DNA of 7,066 bases from a bacterium (GTDB lineage: Bacteria; UBP14; UBA6098; B30-G16): the NCBI GenBank assembly GCA_027007865.1, contig JALTEE010000312.1, positions 1 through 7,066 of the forward strand, written 5' to 3'. Position 1 is the first letter of the stretch. Each line of letters begins with the position of its first letter. The notes under the pieces were generated by a model. The model was not told where the DNA came from. It ran no database searches and was given only the letters and a program-made list of their open reading frames with translations. Of the stretch, positions 1 to 6,558 are shown piece by piece. A program made the position numbers and the translations under genes.

Positions 1-5
1 CTGTA

Positions 6-1910
6 ATGCTTATTTTATCTATTATCACGCTTTCGTTTGCCGAAGGAAATGGCGGAATAACGCGTTCCGAAGCGATTTCCACAGCACTCGAAGCGATAAA
101 GATGACGCCTGCGGAACTTTCGCTGAAAAGGAACAGTGATAACGACCCGTTCCGCCTTTCGATAGTCGATGAAGCGATGTCTCGCCCGCTCGATATTCCC
201 GATATACTGGACAGTTTGATGAAGCAACTCGATTTTTCCACAGGCGACGAATTTTTGAAAGTTGCTGCGCCAATCCTCGATTTGAAACCGCCAAATCCCA
301 TTTTCAACGAGCATAGCGATAAAAATCCGTGGACCGAGCAAACCGATATTCCACCCAAATTGCGTAAATCGCTCGATATATTGATATCCACATATTCCGA
401 TGCGGAAATCGACATCGACGAAGCATTTTCGCAACTCGATTCATTCCAAATCGACACACTGTTCTCACGCGGTCCGGACTATCTTATGCCTGGAGCAGAG
501 AAACTCGCCGATGAAGTCGATGAGTCGATGCTCGAAGAAGCGGATATGCGGGAACTCGAAGAGGAGCGCGCCGACACAAGATTTTTTACGCTCGCATCGA
601 GAGTGGACAAGGAACATCTGCTGTCTGCTGCGCAGCGAGTCGCACAATCGCTCTGGAATGTGAACAAACTCGTCGAAGAAGTAGAACCGCAGCAGGGAAA
701 TGCAACAGCACCCGATACTATCGCATTCGGCGATATCATCTATTATACCGATACGAAATTCGGTCCGTTCATCATTGGTGGCAGTGGACCGACCGTGTAT
801 CTCGTTCCGTGCGCTGTGATCATCGACCTCGGCGGAGACGATGAATATCGCGGCGGAGCAGGCGGAACCGACACGACACTGAAATTTTCCGTTTGCATCG
901 ATGTTAGCGGAAACGATGTCTATTGGTCGGATGCTTCATTCTCCATCGGCGCCGCACTCGGCGGAGTTGGAATTCTCATCGACGATGCAGGAGATGACCA
1001 TTACCGCGGATTGCATCACACAGAAGGCACGGGAATTTTCGGATGGGGAATTCTGTGGGACGAAGGCGGCGACGATGTTTATATCGGGCACACCGCCGTT
1101 CAAGGCGCAGGATTCTGTGGAGGTGGACTGCTATTCGACAAGAGCGGATACGACCGATACGAAGCGCACCTTTATTCGCAAGCATTCGGCTTCGTCGGCG
1201 GACTGGGAATTATATGCGACGAGAGTGGGAACGATTCATATATCTGCACGGGAGCGAGCATCGACAAACTGCGATACGCCGACCACAATGTAACATTAAG
1301 TCAGGGTTTTGGATACGGTTTTCGCCCCGACTATTCAGGCGGAGTGGGACTGCTCATCGAAAAATCGGGCAACGATGTATATCAATCGGACATTTTCGGG
1401 CAGGCGGCGAGTTATTGGCTTTCGCTCGGTTCCATTTACGACTATGGAGGAAACGATAGTTATATATCGTATCAATATGCGCAAGGCGCCGGAATTCATC
1501 TTTCAGCAGCAGGACTTGTCGATTTATCAGGAAACGATGCCTATGTTGCTCACGGCGTTTCGCAGGGATGCGGACACGACCTCGCCATCGGTTTCCTCGA
1601 CGATAGAGCGGGCGACGATAACTATGTTACCTGGGACCTCGCTCAGGGCGCAGGAAACGCAAACGGAATCGGTATTCTCGTCGATGAAGGTAATGGGCAA
1701 GACTCTTATGCTGCGAAAAGAAATTATAATGTTCAGGGATATGGCAACTGGCGCAGAGATTTTGGCAGCATCGGGCTGATGCTCGACCTCGGCGGAAAAG
1801 ATGCCTACGCAGGAAAAGGCACCGAAGGAAAGTGGTGGAGTTATTCGCGATACGGCATCGGAATAGATTTCCCCGGCGGCGTTCCAGAGCAGTCGAAAAA
1901 AGAAAAATAG
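6..1910 (+). CDS. Exported protein with twelve ~27-residue Gly/Asp/Tyr repeats, function unknown (5' end possibly cut off)
   Basis: I do not recognise this 634-residue protein as a named family. Residues 1-12 are a hydrophobic stretch ending in SFAEG, like the end of a signal peptide cut after Ala12. It lacks the usual positive residues in front and only five bases precede the ATG, with the frame still open, so the true start is probably outside the window. Residues 13-240 are non-repetitive, probably mostly helical, with an acidic Glu-rich stretch around 168-190. Residues 274-601 hold twelve copies of a repeat whose core reads D-x-x-G-[N/D]-D-x-Y, with tyrosines at 281, 306, 333, 359, 385, 412, 459, 486, 513, 540, 568 and 601. 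Between cores lie QGAG-like and GxGILxD-like segments, which suggests a beta-solenoid with one turn per repeat. The regular acidic Asn/Asp residues could bind metal, as RTX repeats do, but the spacing is not RTX. There is no membrane anchor or sorting domain at the C-terminus. It is convergent with the next gene, with a terminator between them. Confidence 0.85.
   Translation: MLILSIITLSFAEGNGGITRSEAISTALEAIKMTPAELSLKRNSDNDPFRLSIVDEAMSRPLDIPDILDSLMKQLDFSTGDEFLKVAAPILDLKPPNPIFNEHSDKNPWTEQTDIPPKLRKSLDILISTYSDAEIDIDEAFSQLDSFQIDTLFSRGPDYLMPGAEKLADEVDESMLEEADMRELEEERADTRFFTLASRVDKEHLLSAAQRVAQSLWNVNKLVEEVEPQQGNATAPDTIAFGDIIYYTDTKFGPFIIGGSGPTVYLVPCAVIIDLGGDDEYRGGAGGTDTTLKFSVCIDVSGNDVYWSDASFSIGAALGGVGILIDDAGDDHYRGLHHTEGTGIFGWGILWDEGGDDVYIGHTAVQGAGFCGGGLLFDKSGYDRYEAHLYSQAFGFVGGLGIICDESGNDSYICTGASIDKLRYADHNVTLSQGFGYGFRPDYSGGVGLLIEKSGNDVYQSDIFGQAASYWLSLGSIYDYGGNDSYISYQYAQGAGIHLSAAGLVDLSGNDAYVAHGVSQGCGHDLAIGFLDDRAGDDNYVTWDLAQGAGNANGIGILVDEGNGQDSYAAKRNYNVQGYGNWRRDFGSIGLMLDLGGKDAYAGKGTEGKWWSYSRYGIGIDFPGGVPEQSKKEK
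825..1808 (+). repeat. Twelve-copy ~81-bp coding repeat (27-residue protein repeat)
   Basis: Successive core tyrosines are 25, 27, 26, 26, 27, 47, 27, 27, 27, 28 and 33 residues apart. The sixth-to-seventh gap therefore carries about 20 extra residues (roughly 413-432), and the last gap about six extra. Core variants include DLGGDDEY, DVSGNDVY, DESGNDSY and DLSGNDAY. One copy has an inserted residue (DEGNGQDSY) and one starts with Glu (EKSGNDVY). At DNA level the copies have diverged, so this is an old duplication series rather than a recent tandem expansion. Confidence 0.85.
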
Positions 1911-1929
1911 TTTTCATATTCTAATTTAC

Positions 1930-1964
1930 AAAAAACCCCCGAAAATTTAGCGGGGGTCTTTTTT
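1930..1964. terminator. Bidirectional rho-independent terminator
   Basis: A perfect 7-bp stem, ACCCCCG (1935-1941) with CGGGGGT (1951-1957), encloses a 9-nt loop. It is followed by CTTTTTTG on the plus strand and preceded by a run of six A (1930-1935), so the minus-strand transcript also ends its hairpin in a U-run. It lies 20 bases after the stop of the repeat-protein gene and 18 bases after the stop of the convergent lipoprotein gene, so it can serve both. Confidence 0.93.
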
Positions 1965-1981
1965 GTGGTATAGATTTAAAA

Positions 1982-3316
1982 TTACCGTCTTTTCTGCGGT
2001 ATGCTTTCCGATAGAGCTGCCGAGCTTTCAAACAGTGAAGTTGAATCCGGCGCCGATGCGAATTCTGCAACACCGTCGGTAATATCGATACCTGTTACAA
2101 TCCAAAATTGACCATCGACCAATGTCTTTGGACCGTATGTCCGCTGCGTTTCTTCGTTTAGAGTAATAACAACACTTGTTGGAGCGTCTCCAGAACCGTG
2201 GTCGGAATAATAATGAATTACAATTGTATATAGTCCATCGAACGGCGAAGGAAGAACCATAGTTTCGGGACCATACCCCTCAGTATTATCGATATCCAAC
2301 ATCGGGTCGTCCAAAGTCGATGCGCTATCACCCCATTGGGGATTCATATTCCCATAGAAGCAGTCATTACTCGAAAATACTTTGCCGCCGGGTGCAACAA
2401 GATGCAAATCTACATCGGAATTATCGAGTTGCCAGGTCATAACCGCTCGTATTGCTATTTCGTCCGTTATGCAGGTCAATTCGATTACATCGGACGCTCC
2501 GAGAATATTTGCGATATCGAGTTGAGCCGATGGGTCGAAATTTCCAACAACGAGTATCCTTATTGTGTTTCCGCCGCGAATGAGGTCGATTGTGTATGAA
2601 TAATTTGCTCCCGCTTCCGCTTCCGAAATAGGGTATAGATTTCCGTTTTGATACACAACCAACATCGCACCGAGAACACCGCCCGTGCCGGGGGTATAGG
2701 TTAAATTGACATAGGTATCTGTTCCCGTAACAGTGGAAACATCTATTATATATGTTCCTGGTGGAAGGTTCAGCGTTCCCCAGGTGGTATCTATATCTAT
2801 TCCAATTCCCTTTTGAAGGTCTCTTTCAAAATAAATAGTTCCTGAAAGGTCTTTTACAATAACTTGAAAACCATAATCGCCAGTGCACATTACGCCATAG
2901 TGTTGGTAACTCACGGAAATAGTTTGTGTGAAACCGGTTGTAAAAGTGTCCGATGCGTTCCAAGGACCTGGAGTCATACAACTGCCACCATCGGCGTGAA
3001 GGCTTATCGTCGTGTCGGAACTGGATTTCATTCCAAGCGAACTCAAATCAGGAACTACTCCCGATATTGTGATTACTCTCGTTTCAACAGTATCTCCGCT
3101 CACCAACGAACTACCTGCTTCCGTGGTAATCGAATTAACTGCCACAGTATCTTCTACAACGACACTGTCGATAAAAGTATTATCTATATCGGGCTCGTAG
3201 AAAAATTCCTGTGGTTCTTCAGTATCGGGTTCTTCCTGCGGCGTTTCTTTGCTGCATCCCGACAGAAGCAAAAAGATAATAACAGCGGGTAACATCCAGA
3301 TAACATACTTTCGCAT
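1982..3316 (-). CDS. Lipoprotein with C-terminal YfaP/DUF2135-like domain
   Basis: This is a 444-residue predicted lipoprotein. The start chosen is the ATG at 3316, because GGAGG (minus strand, 3323-3327) lies 6 bases upstream and the product begins MRKYVIWM with a lipoprotein signal peptide ending LLLSGC. Cys21 would be lipidated, and Ser at +2 fits outer-membrane sorting. The frame is open 21 codons further up, but that would bury the signal peptide. After the cysteine comes an acidic Pro/Glu-rich linker (about 22-50). A Thr/Ser-rich, beta-looking middle region (about 70-280) contains a PPGTYIIDV segment typical of Ig-like beta folds. Residues about 288-412 resemble the YfaP/DUF2135 domain: W295, DVDLHL (301-306), then DIDNTEGYGPE (341-351) and a final beta stretch through W405. 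That family is known mostly as uncharacterised secreted or surface proteins, so the biochemical role is unknown. The gene is divergent from the response-regulator operon. Confidence 0.92.
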   Translation of the reverse strand: MRKYVIWMLPAVIIFLLLSGCSKETPQEEPDTEEPQEFFYEPDIDNTFIDSVVVEDTVAVNSITTEAGSSLVSGDTVETRVITISGVVPDLSSLGMKSSSDTTISLHADGGSCMTPGPWNASDTFTTGFTQTISVSYQHYGVMCTGDYGFQVIVKDLSGTIYFERDLQKGIGIDIDTTWGTLNLPPGTYIIDVSTVTGTDTYVNLTYTPGTGGVLGAMLVVYQNGNLYPISEAEAGANYSYTIDLIRGGNTIRILVVGNFDPSAQLDIANILGASDVIELTCITDEIAIRAVMTWQLDNSDVDLHLVAPGGKVFSSNDCFYGNMNPQWGDSASTLDDPMLDIDNTEGYGPETMVLPSPFDGLYTIVIHYYSDHGSGDAPTSVVITLNEETQRTYGPKTLVDGQFWIVTGIDITDGVAEFASAPDSTSLFESSAALSESIPQKRR

Positions 3317-3322
3317 AAAAAA

Positions 3323-3327
3323 CCTCC
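3323..3327 (-). promoter_or_regulatory. Ribosome binding site that sets the start of the YfaP-like lipoprotein
   Basis: The minus strand reads GGAGG, then six T, then ATG at 3316-3314. This perfect Shine-Dalgarno sequence favours the internal start over the more upstream ATG at 3379, which would lie inside the predicted -35 promoter element. Confidence 0.85.
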
Positions 3328-3351
3328 GCGTTTGAATTTTTGTGGCTGTCG

Positions 3352-3379
3352 AACATATCGATATTATTCCAAATGTCAA
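3352..3379 (-). promoter_or_regulatory. Predicted sigma-70-type promoter for the YfaP-like lipoprotein gene
   Basis: On the minus strand, TTGACA (3379-3374, perfect -35) is followed after 16 bases by TATGTT (3357-3352, four of six matches to TATAAT). Transcription would begin near 3345, giving a leader of about 30 bases that contains the GGAGG site. A second TTGACA on the same strand (3413-3408) has no good -10 partner. Confidence 0.55.
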
Positions 3380-3636
3380 GTAATTTCACAATTATTTTTT
3401 ATTACAGTGTCAAATAACTATGAAAAAATGAACTCTTTACATACATGGTATCTACCCTTTCAGATACAAGGGATTGAAAAAAATAACATAATAGGGCATC
3501 CGTTCGCTCGTTATAGTCGAGAATCCTATCCAAATCGGATATAACAAAATACTTTTTAATTTATTTTAATTATCTATCCTAAATTGGAATTTCCTCGCCG
3601 AATTTTAAAAAACATTAAAATCTCATTCGATTGCCT

Positions 3637-3665
3637 TTGACAATCGAGCGAAAACATTATATTTA
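3637..3665 (+). promoter_or_regulatory. Predicted sigma-70-type promoter for the three-gene operon
   Basis: TTGACA (3637-3642, perfect -35) is followed after 17 bases by TATTTA (3660-3665), or after 15 bases by TATATT (3658-3663). Either -10 element puts the transcript start near 3670 and gives a leader of about 30 bases ending in GGGGGAAACGAT before the ATG at 3703. It looks like a housekeeping promoter rather than a sigma-54 one. Confidence 0.55.
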
Positions 3666-3702
3666 TATCCGAAATAATATCGAAAGCAACGGGGGAAACG
3701 AT

Positions 3703-4131
3703 ATGCGTAAAATAATTCTAATAACCTTTGCGTTCTTTTTAATTGTCGGGCTGTTCATCGGCTGCGCACGAAATATTGCAATCCCATTCAATGGCGGGGC
3801 AAATTTTAGCGAATGTCCGCAGGGAAATTGCACTTCCGATATATCGTTTTCCGCCGATTCGATTCTCGCATTAGAAGGCGGAAATTCTGCGAAAACAATC
3901 CTGTTCGCAGGCAAAATATTTCTCATCGGCGATGGCTTCTCGAATATTTGGGTTGGCGATATCGAGGATAATACAATCGAATTTCAGCCCGAAGATGTCG
4001 ATAATGCACCGATGTCCAAAGTATCTTTCGATTGGGAAAGCGAAATGCTCGTCATAACATATATCGGTAGCGACGGGAACGAGCACAAACTCACCGCTAC
4101 CGATAAAGGCAAAATTCTGGAGGAGAAATGA
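3703..4131 (+). CDS. Small predicted lipoprotein of unknown family
   Basis: This 142-residue protein matches no family I recognise. The ATG at 3703 is chosen because GGGGG (3691-3695) precedes it at a workable distance and the product then starts MRKIILITF, a clear signal peptide. An ATG in frame at 3631 would lie upstream of the predicted promoter. The signal ends LFIGC, making Cys21 a plausible lipidation site, although Phe at -3 is less usual than Leu. The mature protein has a Cys pair, C38 and C43 (CPQGNC), that could form a disulfide or a small binding site. The rest alternates short beta-like segments with turns (GDGFSNIWVGD, then SFDWESEMLVITYIGSDGNE), suggesting a compact beta fold. 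The tail is charged. Its stop overlaps the start of the next gene (ATGA), so the two are translationally coupled. It is the first gene of the operon. Confidence 0.85.
   Translation: MRKIILITFAFFLIVGLFIGCARNIAIPFNGGANFSECPQGNCTSDISFSADSILALEGGNSAKTILFAGKIFLIGDGFSNIWVGDIEDNTIEFQPEDVDNAPMSKVSFDWESEMLVITYIGSDGNEHKLTATDKGKILEEK
4119..4125 (+). promoter_or_regulatory. Ribosome binding site inside the end of the upstream gene
   Basis: GGAGGAG sits within the last codons of the small lipoprotein gene, a few bases before the ATG at 4128. The close spacing and the ATGA overlap fit coupled re-initiation by ribosomes that finish the upstream gene. Confidence 0.7.
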
Positions 4132-5156
4132 AGAATTTTTTCGCAATGACAATCGCCTTCGCCATTTTTCTCTCATTTTCGCTTTCATACTGCGCAGGCG
4201 GGCAGGAACTTTTATATAATGCGCATAAACTCTGGAATTCGGGCGATTGCACCGCTGCGATGGCAAAGATGGAAAAGGTCAAGGCGAAATTGAACGATTT
4301 CCCTGCCGATGCGAGAAAACAAGTCGAAGCGACTTATGTTGCGTGGCAAGAGACGCTCGCGAGCGAGCAGAAAAAATCTTACAAGATAGAATCTGCGATG
4401 CCAAAGATAACAAATTCCGATGGCGAACCGCTGCCAATCGGGGAACTGCAAGCAGCGCAAAGACAACTGACCGATTTGCTCGAACAATCGAATGGCATTA
4501 CCTGCTTGGATATTCGATTGTCGCTGAACCGCGAACTGCTTGCAAGACAGGATTCCGCAAATATGCTAATCGACAACTATATAGATTTGATAATCGGCGA
4601 GAATTCCCGTCTATCGTCCGCTGTGGATTCGCTGCGCAAATTGGCGAAGCGGTATCGTCATTTGCTGCCCGTTTTAGATTCGCTGCGTTCCACAGTTGCG
4701 AAAAATGCCGATAACTTGAAATTTTTGCAGGCGCAGTTGGATTCTATGGTCTCGATGGCATCGCAGGCGGCATATATTTCGGGTAAAACCACAGAAGGCA
4801 AAAAACAAATATCGACACCGACCGCTATGATGTCCGATGCGGTGATGAAAATGGTCGAGAACAAACTAATCGCCATCGGCGAGGGAAAAGTTCGTCCGCA
4901 AAACTACACAAAAAGCGAGCGAGATACGATTCTTATAGAACTGAAGCGCATTTCCGCCTATCTCGATACATCTGTCGCTGCGAAACTTTCTCCTCGAAAA
5001 GCGACATTATTGAAAAATTTGTCGAATGAATATCGAAATATGATGGAATTTCCGCAGCGGAATGCAAAAAATACGATTGTCTGGATTGTTCTCGCTGCGC
5101 TTGTGATTGTGATTTTGCTTGCGGTAGCACAGTCGTTCAGGAGGCGAAAGAAGTGA
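4128..5156 (+). CDS. Periplasmic helical protein with C-terminal membrane anchor, function unknown
   Basis: This 342-residue protein is of no family I can name. Residues 1-22 form a signal peptide (MKNFF, a hydrophobic core, then SYCAGG). The residue before Cys22 is Tyr, so cleavage by signal peptidase I near the Ala-Gly is likelier than lipidation. The mature part is almost wholly helical. Residues about 25-75 have a spacing of hydrophobic and Ala residues reminiscent of TPR-like helical hairpins (ELLYNAHKLWNSGDCTAAM). Residues about 105-240 have heptad-like Leu/Ala patterns suggesting coiled coil. Residues about 317-335 are one transmembrane helix followed by SFRRRKK, so the topology is periplasmic body, single membrane pass and a cytoplasmic tail of only about seven residues. 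Such a tail is too short for a signalling domain. It overlaps the response-regulator gene by GTGA, which suggests the two are made in a fixed ratio. It may sense or assemble something in the envelope, but that is inference. Confidence 0.85.
   Translation: MKNFFAMTIAFAIFLSFSLSYCAGGQELLYNAHKLWNSGDCTAAMAKMEKVKAKLNDFPADARKQVEATYVAWQETLASEQKKSYKIESAMPKITNSDGEPLPIGELQAAQRQLTDLLEQSNGITCLDIRLSLNRELLARQDSANMLIDNYIDLIIGENSRLSSAVDSLRKLAKRYRHLLPVLDSLRSTVAKNADNLKFLQAQLDSMVSMASQAAYISGKTTEGKKQISTPTAMMSDAVMKMVENKLIAIGEGKVRPQNYTKSERDTILIELKRISAYLDTSVAAKLSPRKATLLKNLSNEYRNMMEFPQRNAKNTIVWIVLAALVIVILLAVAQSFRRRKK
5139..5144 (+). promoter_or_regulatory. Ribosome binding site for the GTG-started response regulator
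   Basis: A perfect AGGAGG lies 8 bases before the GTG at 5153. It confirms the GTG start, which yields the canonical receiver opening MNILIVDDE. Confidence 0.9.
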
Positions 5157-6466
5157 ACATTCTCATAGTCGACGACGAGAAAAAACTCGGTGTGCTTTTC
5201 AGCCGTGCGCTTCGCGGTGCGGGTTTTTCGGCGAAGGCTGTCGAAACGGGCGAGCGCGCCATCGAATCGCTCGAACAAGGCTTCGACCTCGTAATTACCG
5301 ATATGAAAATGCCGGGGATGAACGGCATCGAACTGCTGCGAAAAATTAAAGAGGACTATCCCGACACGGTCGTCGTGATGATGACTGCGCACGGAACAGT
5401 CGAAACCGCTGTGGAAGCGATGAAGGCGGGCGCTTATGATTTCTTGCTAAAACCGTTTCCCACAGATGAACTGCTGCTCCTCGCTCACCATATCGCCGAG
5501 GAATTGCAGTTGCAGCAGGAAATCGAATATCGTAGAAAGCGCGAGCGCGAGCGCTTCGGCAACATCGTTGGAAAATCTGATGAGATGAAGCAAATTTTCA
5601 CGCTCATCGAGAAAGTTGCGCCCGCAGACGCAACCGTGCTGATACTCGGCGAAACGGGAACGGGAAAGGAACTCGTAGCGAGAGCGATACACGAGCGTTC
5701 GCAGAGAGCGAAAAAACCGTTCGTGGCGATAAATTGCGCCGCCATAACGGAGACATTGCTCGAAAGCGAACTTTTCGGATACGAGAAAGGTGCATTCACG
5801 GGCGCAGACCGCAGAAAACCGGGTATGTTCGAACTCGCAAATGGCGGAACGCTGCTCCTCGACGAAATCGCCGAAATGCCGCAATCGCTTCAAGCAAAAT
5901 TACTGCGCGTGCTTCAAGAAAAGACCGTATATCATCTCGGCGGAACGGTGCCGATACCCGTTGATGTCAGAGTTGTCGCGGCAACGAACAAAGATATAAA
6001 GAAATTAGTGAGCGAGCGGAAATTTCGAGAAGACCTATATTTCCGAATCGCCGTTTTCCCGATAAAACTCCCGCCGCTGCGAATGCGCAAAAAAGATATA
6101 ATGCTGCTTGTGGAAAATTATTTCAGAAAGCGAGCGATAGATATCGAAGTTTCACCCGAAGCGGAAGAGTTGCTCACGGAATACAATTTCCCCGGCAATG
6201 TTCGCGAACTCGAAAATATTCTCGAACGAGCGCTAATTTTATCCGGCGGGAAGCGCATCACGCCCGAACATCTGCCCGATTTGGAAATCGCGATTGCAGA
6301 ATCCGCATCCGTCGAACCGGGCGAAACAACACTCGGAGAACTCGAAAAGAAAATGCTAATTTCCGCATTAGAAAAAGCCGGCGGAAATAAGTCGAAAGCG
6401 GCAAAATTGCTCGGTATCACGAGAAGAATGATTTACACAAAATTGAAGAAATACGAGTTGGAATGA
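5153..6466 (+). CDS. NtrC-family sigma-54-dependent response regulator
   Basis: This 437-residue cytoplasmic transcription activator has the full NtrC layout and typical length. The receiver domain (about 1-115) keeps the acidic pair D7/D8, the phospho-acceptor D50 (in VITDMKMPG), T78 and K100. A charged linker (about 116-136, rich in Arg and Glu) leads to the AAA+ sigma-54 activation domain. That domain has Walker A GETGTGKE (166-173), the sigma-54-contacting GAFTGA loop (213-218), Walker B GGTLLLDEI (231-239) and the FREDLYFRI segment (291-299) with the Arg-finger residues. GNVRELEN follows in the sensor-2 region. The last roughly 45 residues are a Fis-type helix-turn-helix (GGNKSKAAKLLGITRRMIY). 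Every key residue is intact, so it should be phosphorylatable, hydrolyse ATP and open sigma-54 promoters. It starts at GTG overlapping the previous stop. No histidine kinase is encoded in the window, so its partner and target genes are unknown. Confidence 0.97.
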   Translation: MNILIVDDEKKLGVLFSRALRGAGFSAKAVETGERAIESLEQGFDLVITDMKMPGMNGIELLRKIKEDYPDTVVVMMTAHGTVETAVEAMKAGAYDFLLKPFPTDELLLLAHHIAEELQLQQEIEYRRKRERERFGNIVGKSDEMKQIFTLIEKVAPADATVLILGETGTGKELVARAIHERSQRAKKPFVAINCAAITETLLESELFGYEKGAFTGADRRKPGMFELANGGTLLLDEIAEMPQSLQAKLLRVLQEKTVYHLGGTVPIPVDVRVVAATNKDIKKLVSERKFREDLYFRIAVFPIKLPPLRMRKKDIMLLVENYFRKRAIDIEVSPEAEELLTEYNFPGNVRELENILERALILSGGKRITPEHLPDLEIAIAESASVEPGETTLGELEKKMLISALEKAGGNKSKAAKLLGITRRMIYTKLKKYELE

Positions 6467-6474
6467 TAATCGAA

Positions 6475-6500
6475 TGGATTTCCGTTTTCACGGGAATGAC
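6475..6500 (+). repeat. Imperfect copy of the TGGATTCCC...GGGAATGAC element
   Basis: This 26-bp sequence matches 6608-6633 at 24 of 26 positions, in the same orientation. Its inner palindrome is TTTCCGTTTTCACGGGAA, so one stem base pair is lost relative to the better copy. It begins only eight bases after the response-regulator stop. Confidence 0.8.
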
Positions 6501-6507
6501 AGAACAG

Positions 6508-6553
6508 AGTGCTGGAATAACAAACGAGCTAGTGCTGGAATGACAAATGAGGT
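6508..6553 (+). repeat. Two tandem 23-bp units containing GGAATRACAAA
   Basis: Bases 6508-6530 and 6531-6553 are two head-to-tail 23-bp units differing at three positions. Both begin AGTGCTGGAAT. The unit is related to the tail of the neighbouring inverted-repeat copy (GGGAATGACAGAAC), so it looks like a local expansion of one end of that element. Confidence 0.75.
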
Positions 6554-6558
6554 GTGGT

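Larger units (their letters stand above)
3317..3702. other. Divergent AT-rich intergenic region
   Basis: This 386-bp stretch separates the two divergent transcription units. Apart from the two predicted promoters and the ribosome binding sites, it holds several small inverted repeats between 3455 and 3545. No tRNA-like or known riboswitch-like fold was recognised. Short frames crossing it lack ribosome binding sites and plausible composition, so I see no gene here. Confidence 0.7.

Noticed and set aside
901..1779. Long plus-strand open frames (130-156 codons) in other frames inside the repeat-protein gene.
   Set aside because: They arise because the repeated coding sequence lacks stops in alternate frames. 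Composition is rich in Arg/Cys/His in a non-protein-like manner and there are no start signals.
3431..3479. A stretch with a small CCCTT/AAGGG stem (3455-3459 with 3468-3472) ending in ATTGAAA, reminiscent of type I/III CRISPR repeats.
   Set aside because: Only one copy is present, with no spacer-repeat periodicity and no cas gene in the window. An isolated similarity in AT-rich intergenic DNA is not evidence of an array.
3494..3507. GG-N10-GC spacing upstream of the operon, possible sigma-54 (-24/-12) promoter.
   Set aside because: Only the GG and GC match well; the TGGCAC and TTGC context is missing. A much better TTGACA element lies nearer the gene, and GG-N10-GC is common by chance.
4958..5392. 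Minus-strand 144-codon frame across the junction of the anchored protein and the response regulator.
   Set aside because: It lies opposite strongly supported coding sequence including the conserved receiver domain, so it is a shadow frame.
5537..5556. GCGCGAGC-type tandem bases in the regulator linker.
   Set aside because: This is simply the codons for the alternating Arg/Glu linker between the receiver and AAA+ domains. Such charged linkers are ordinary in this family.
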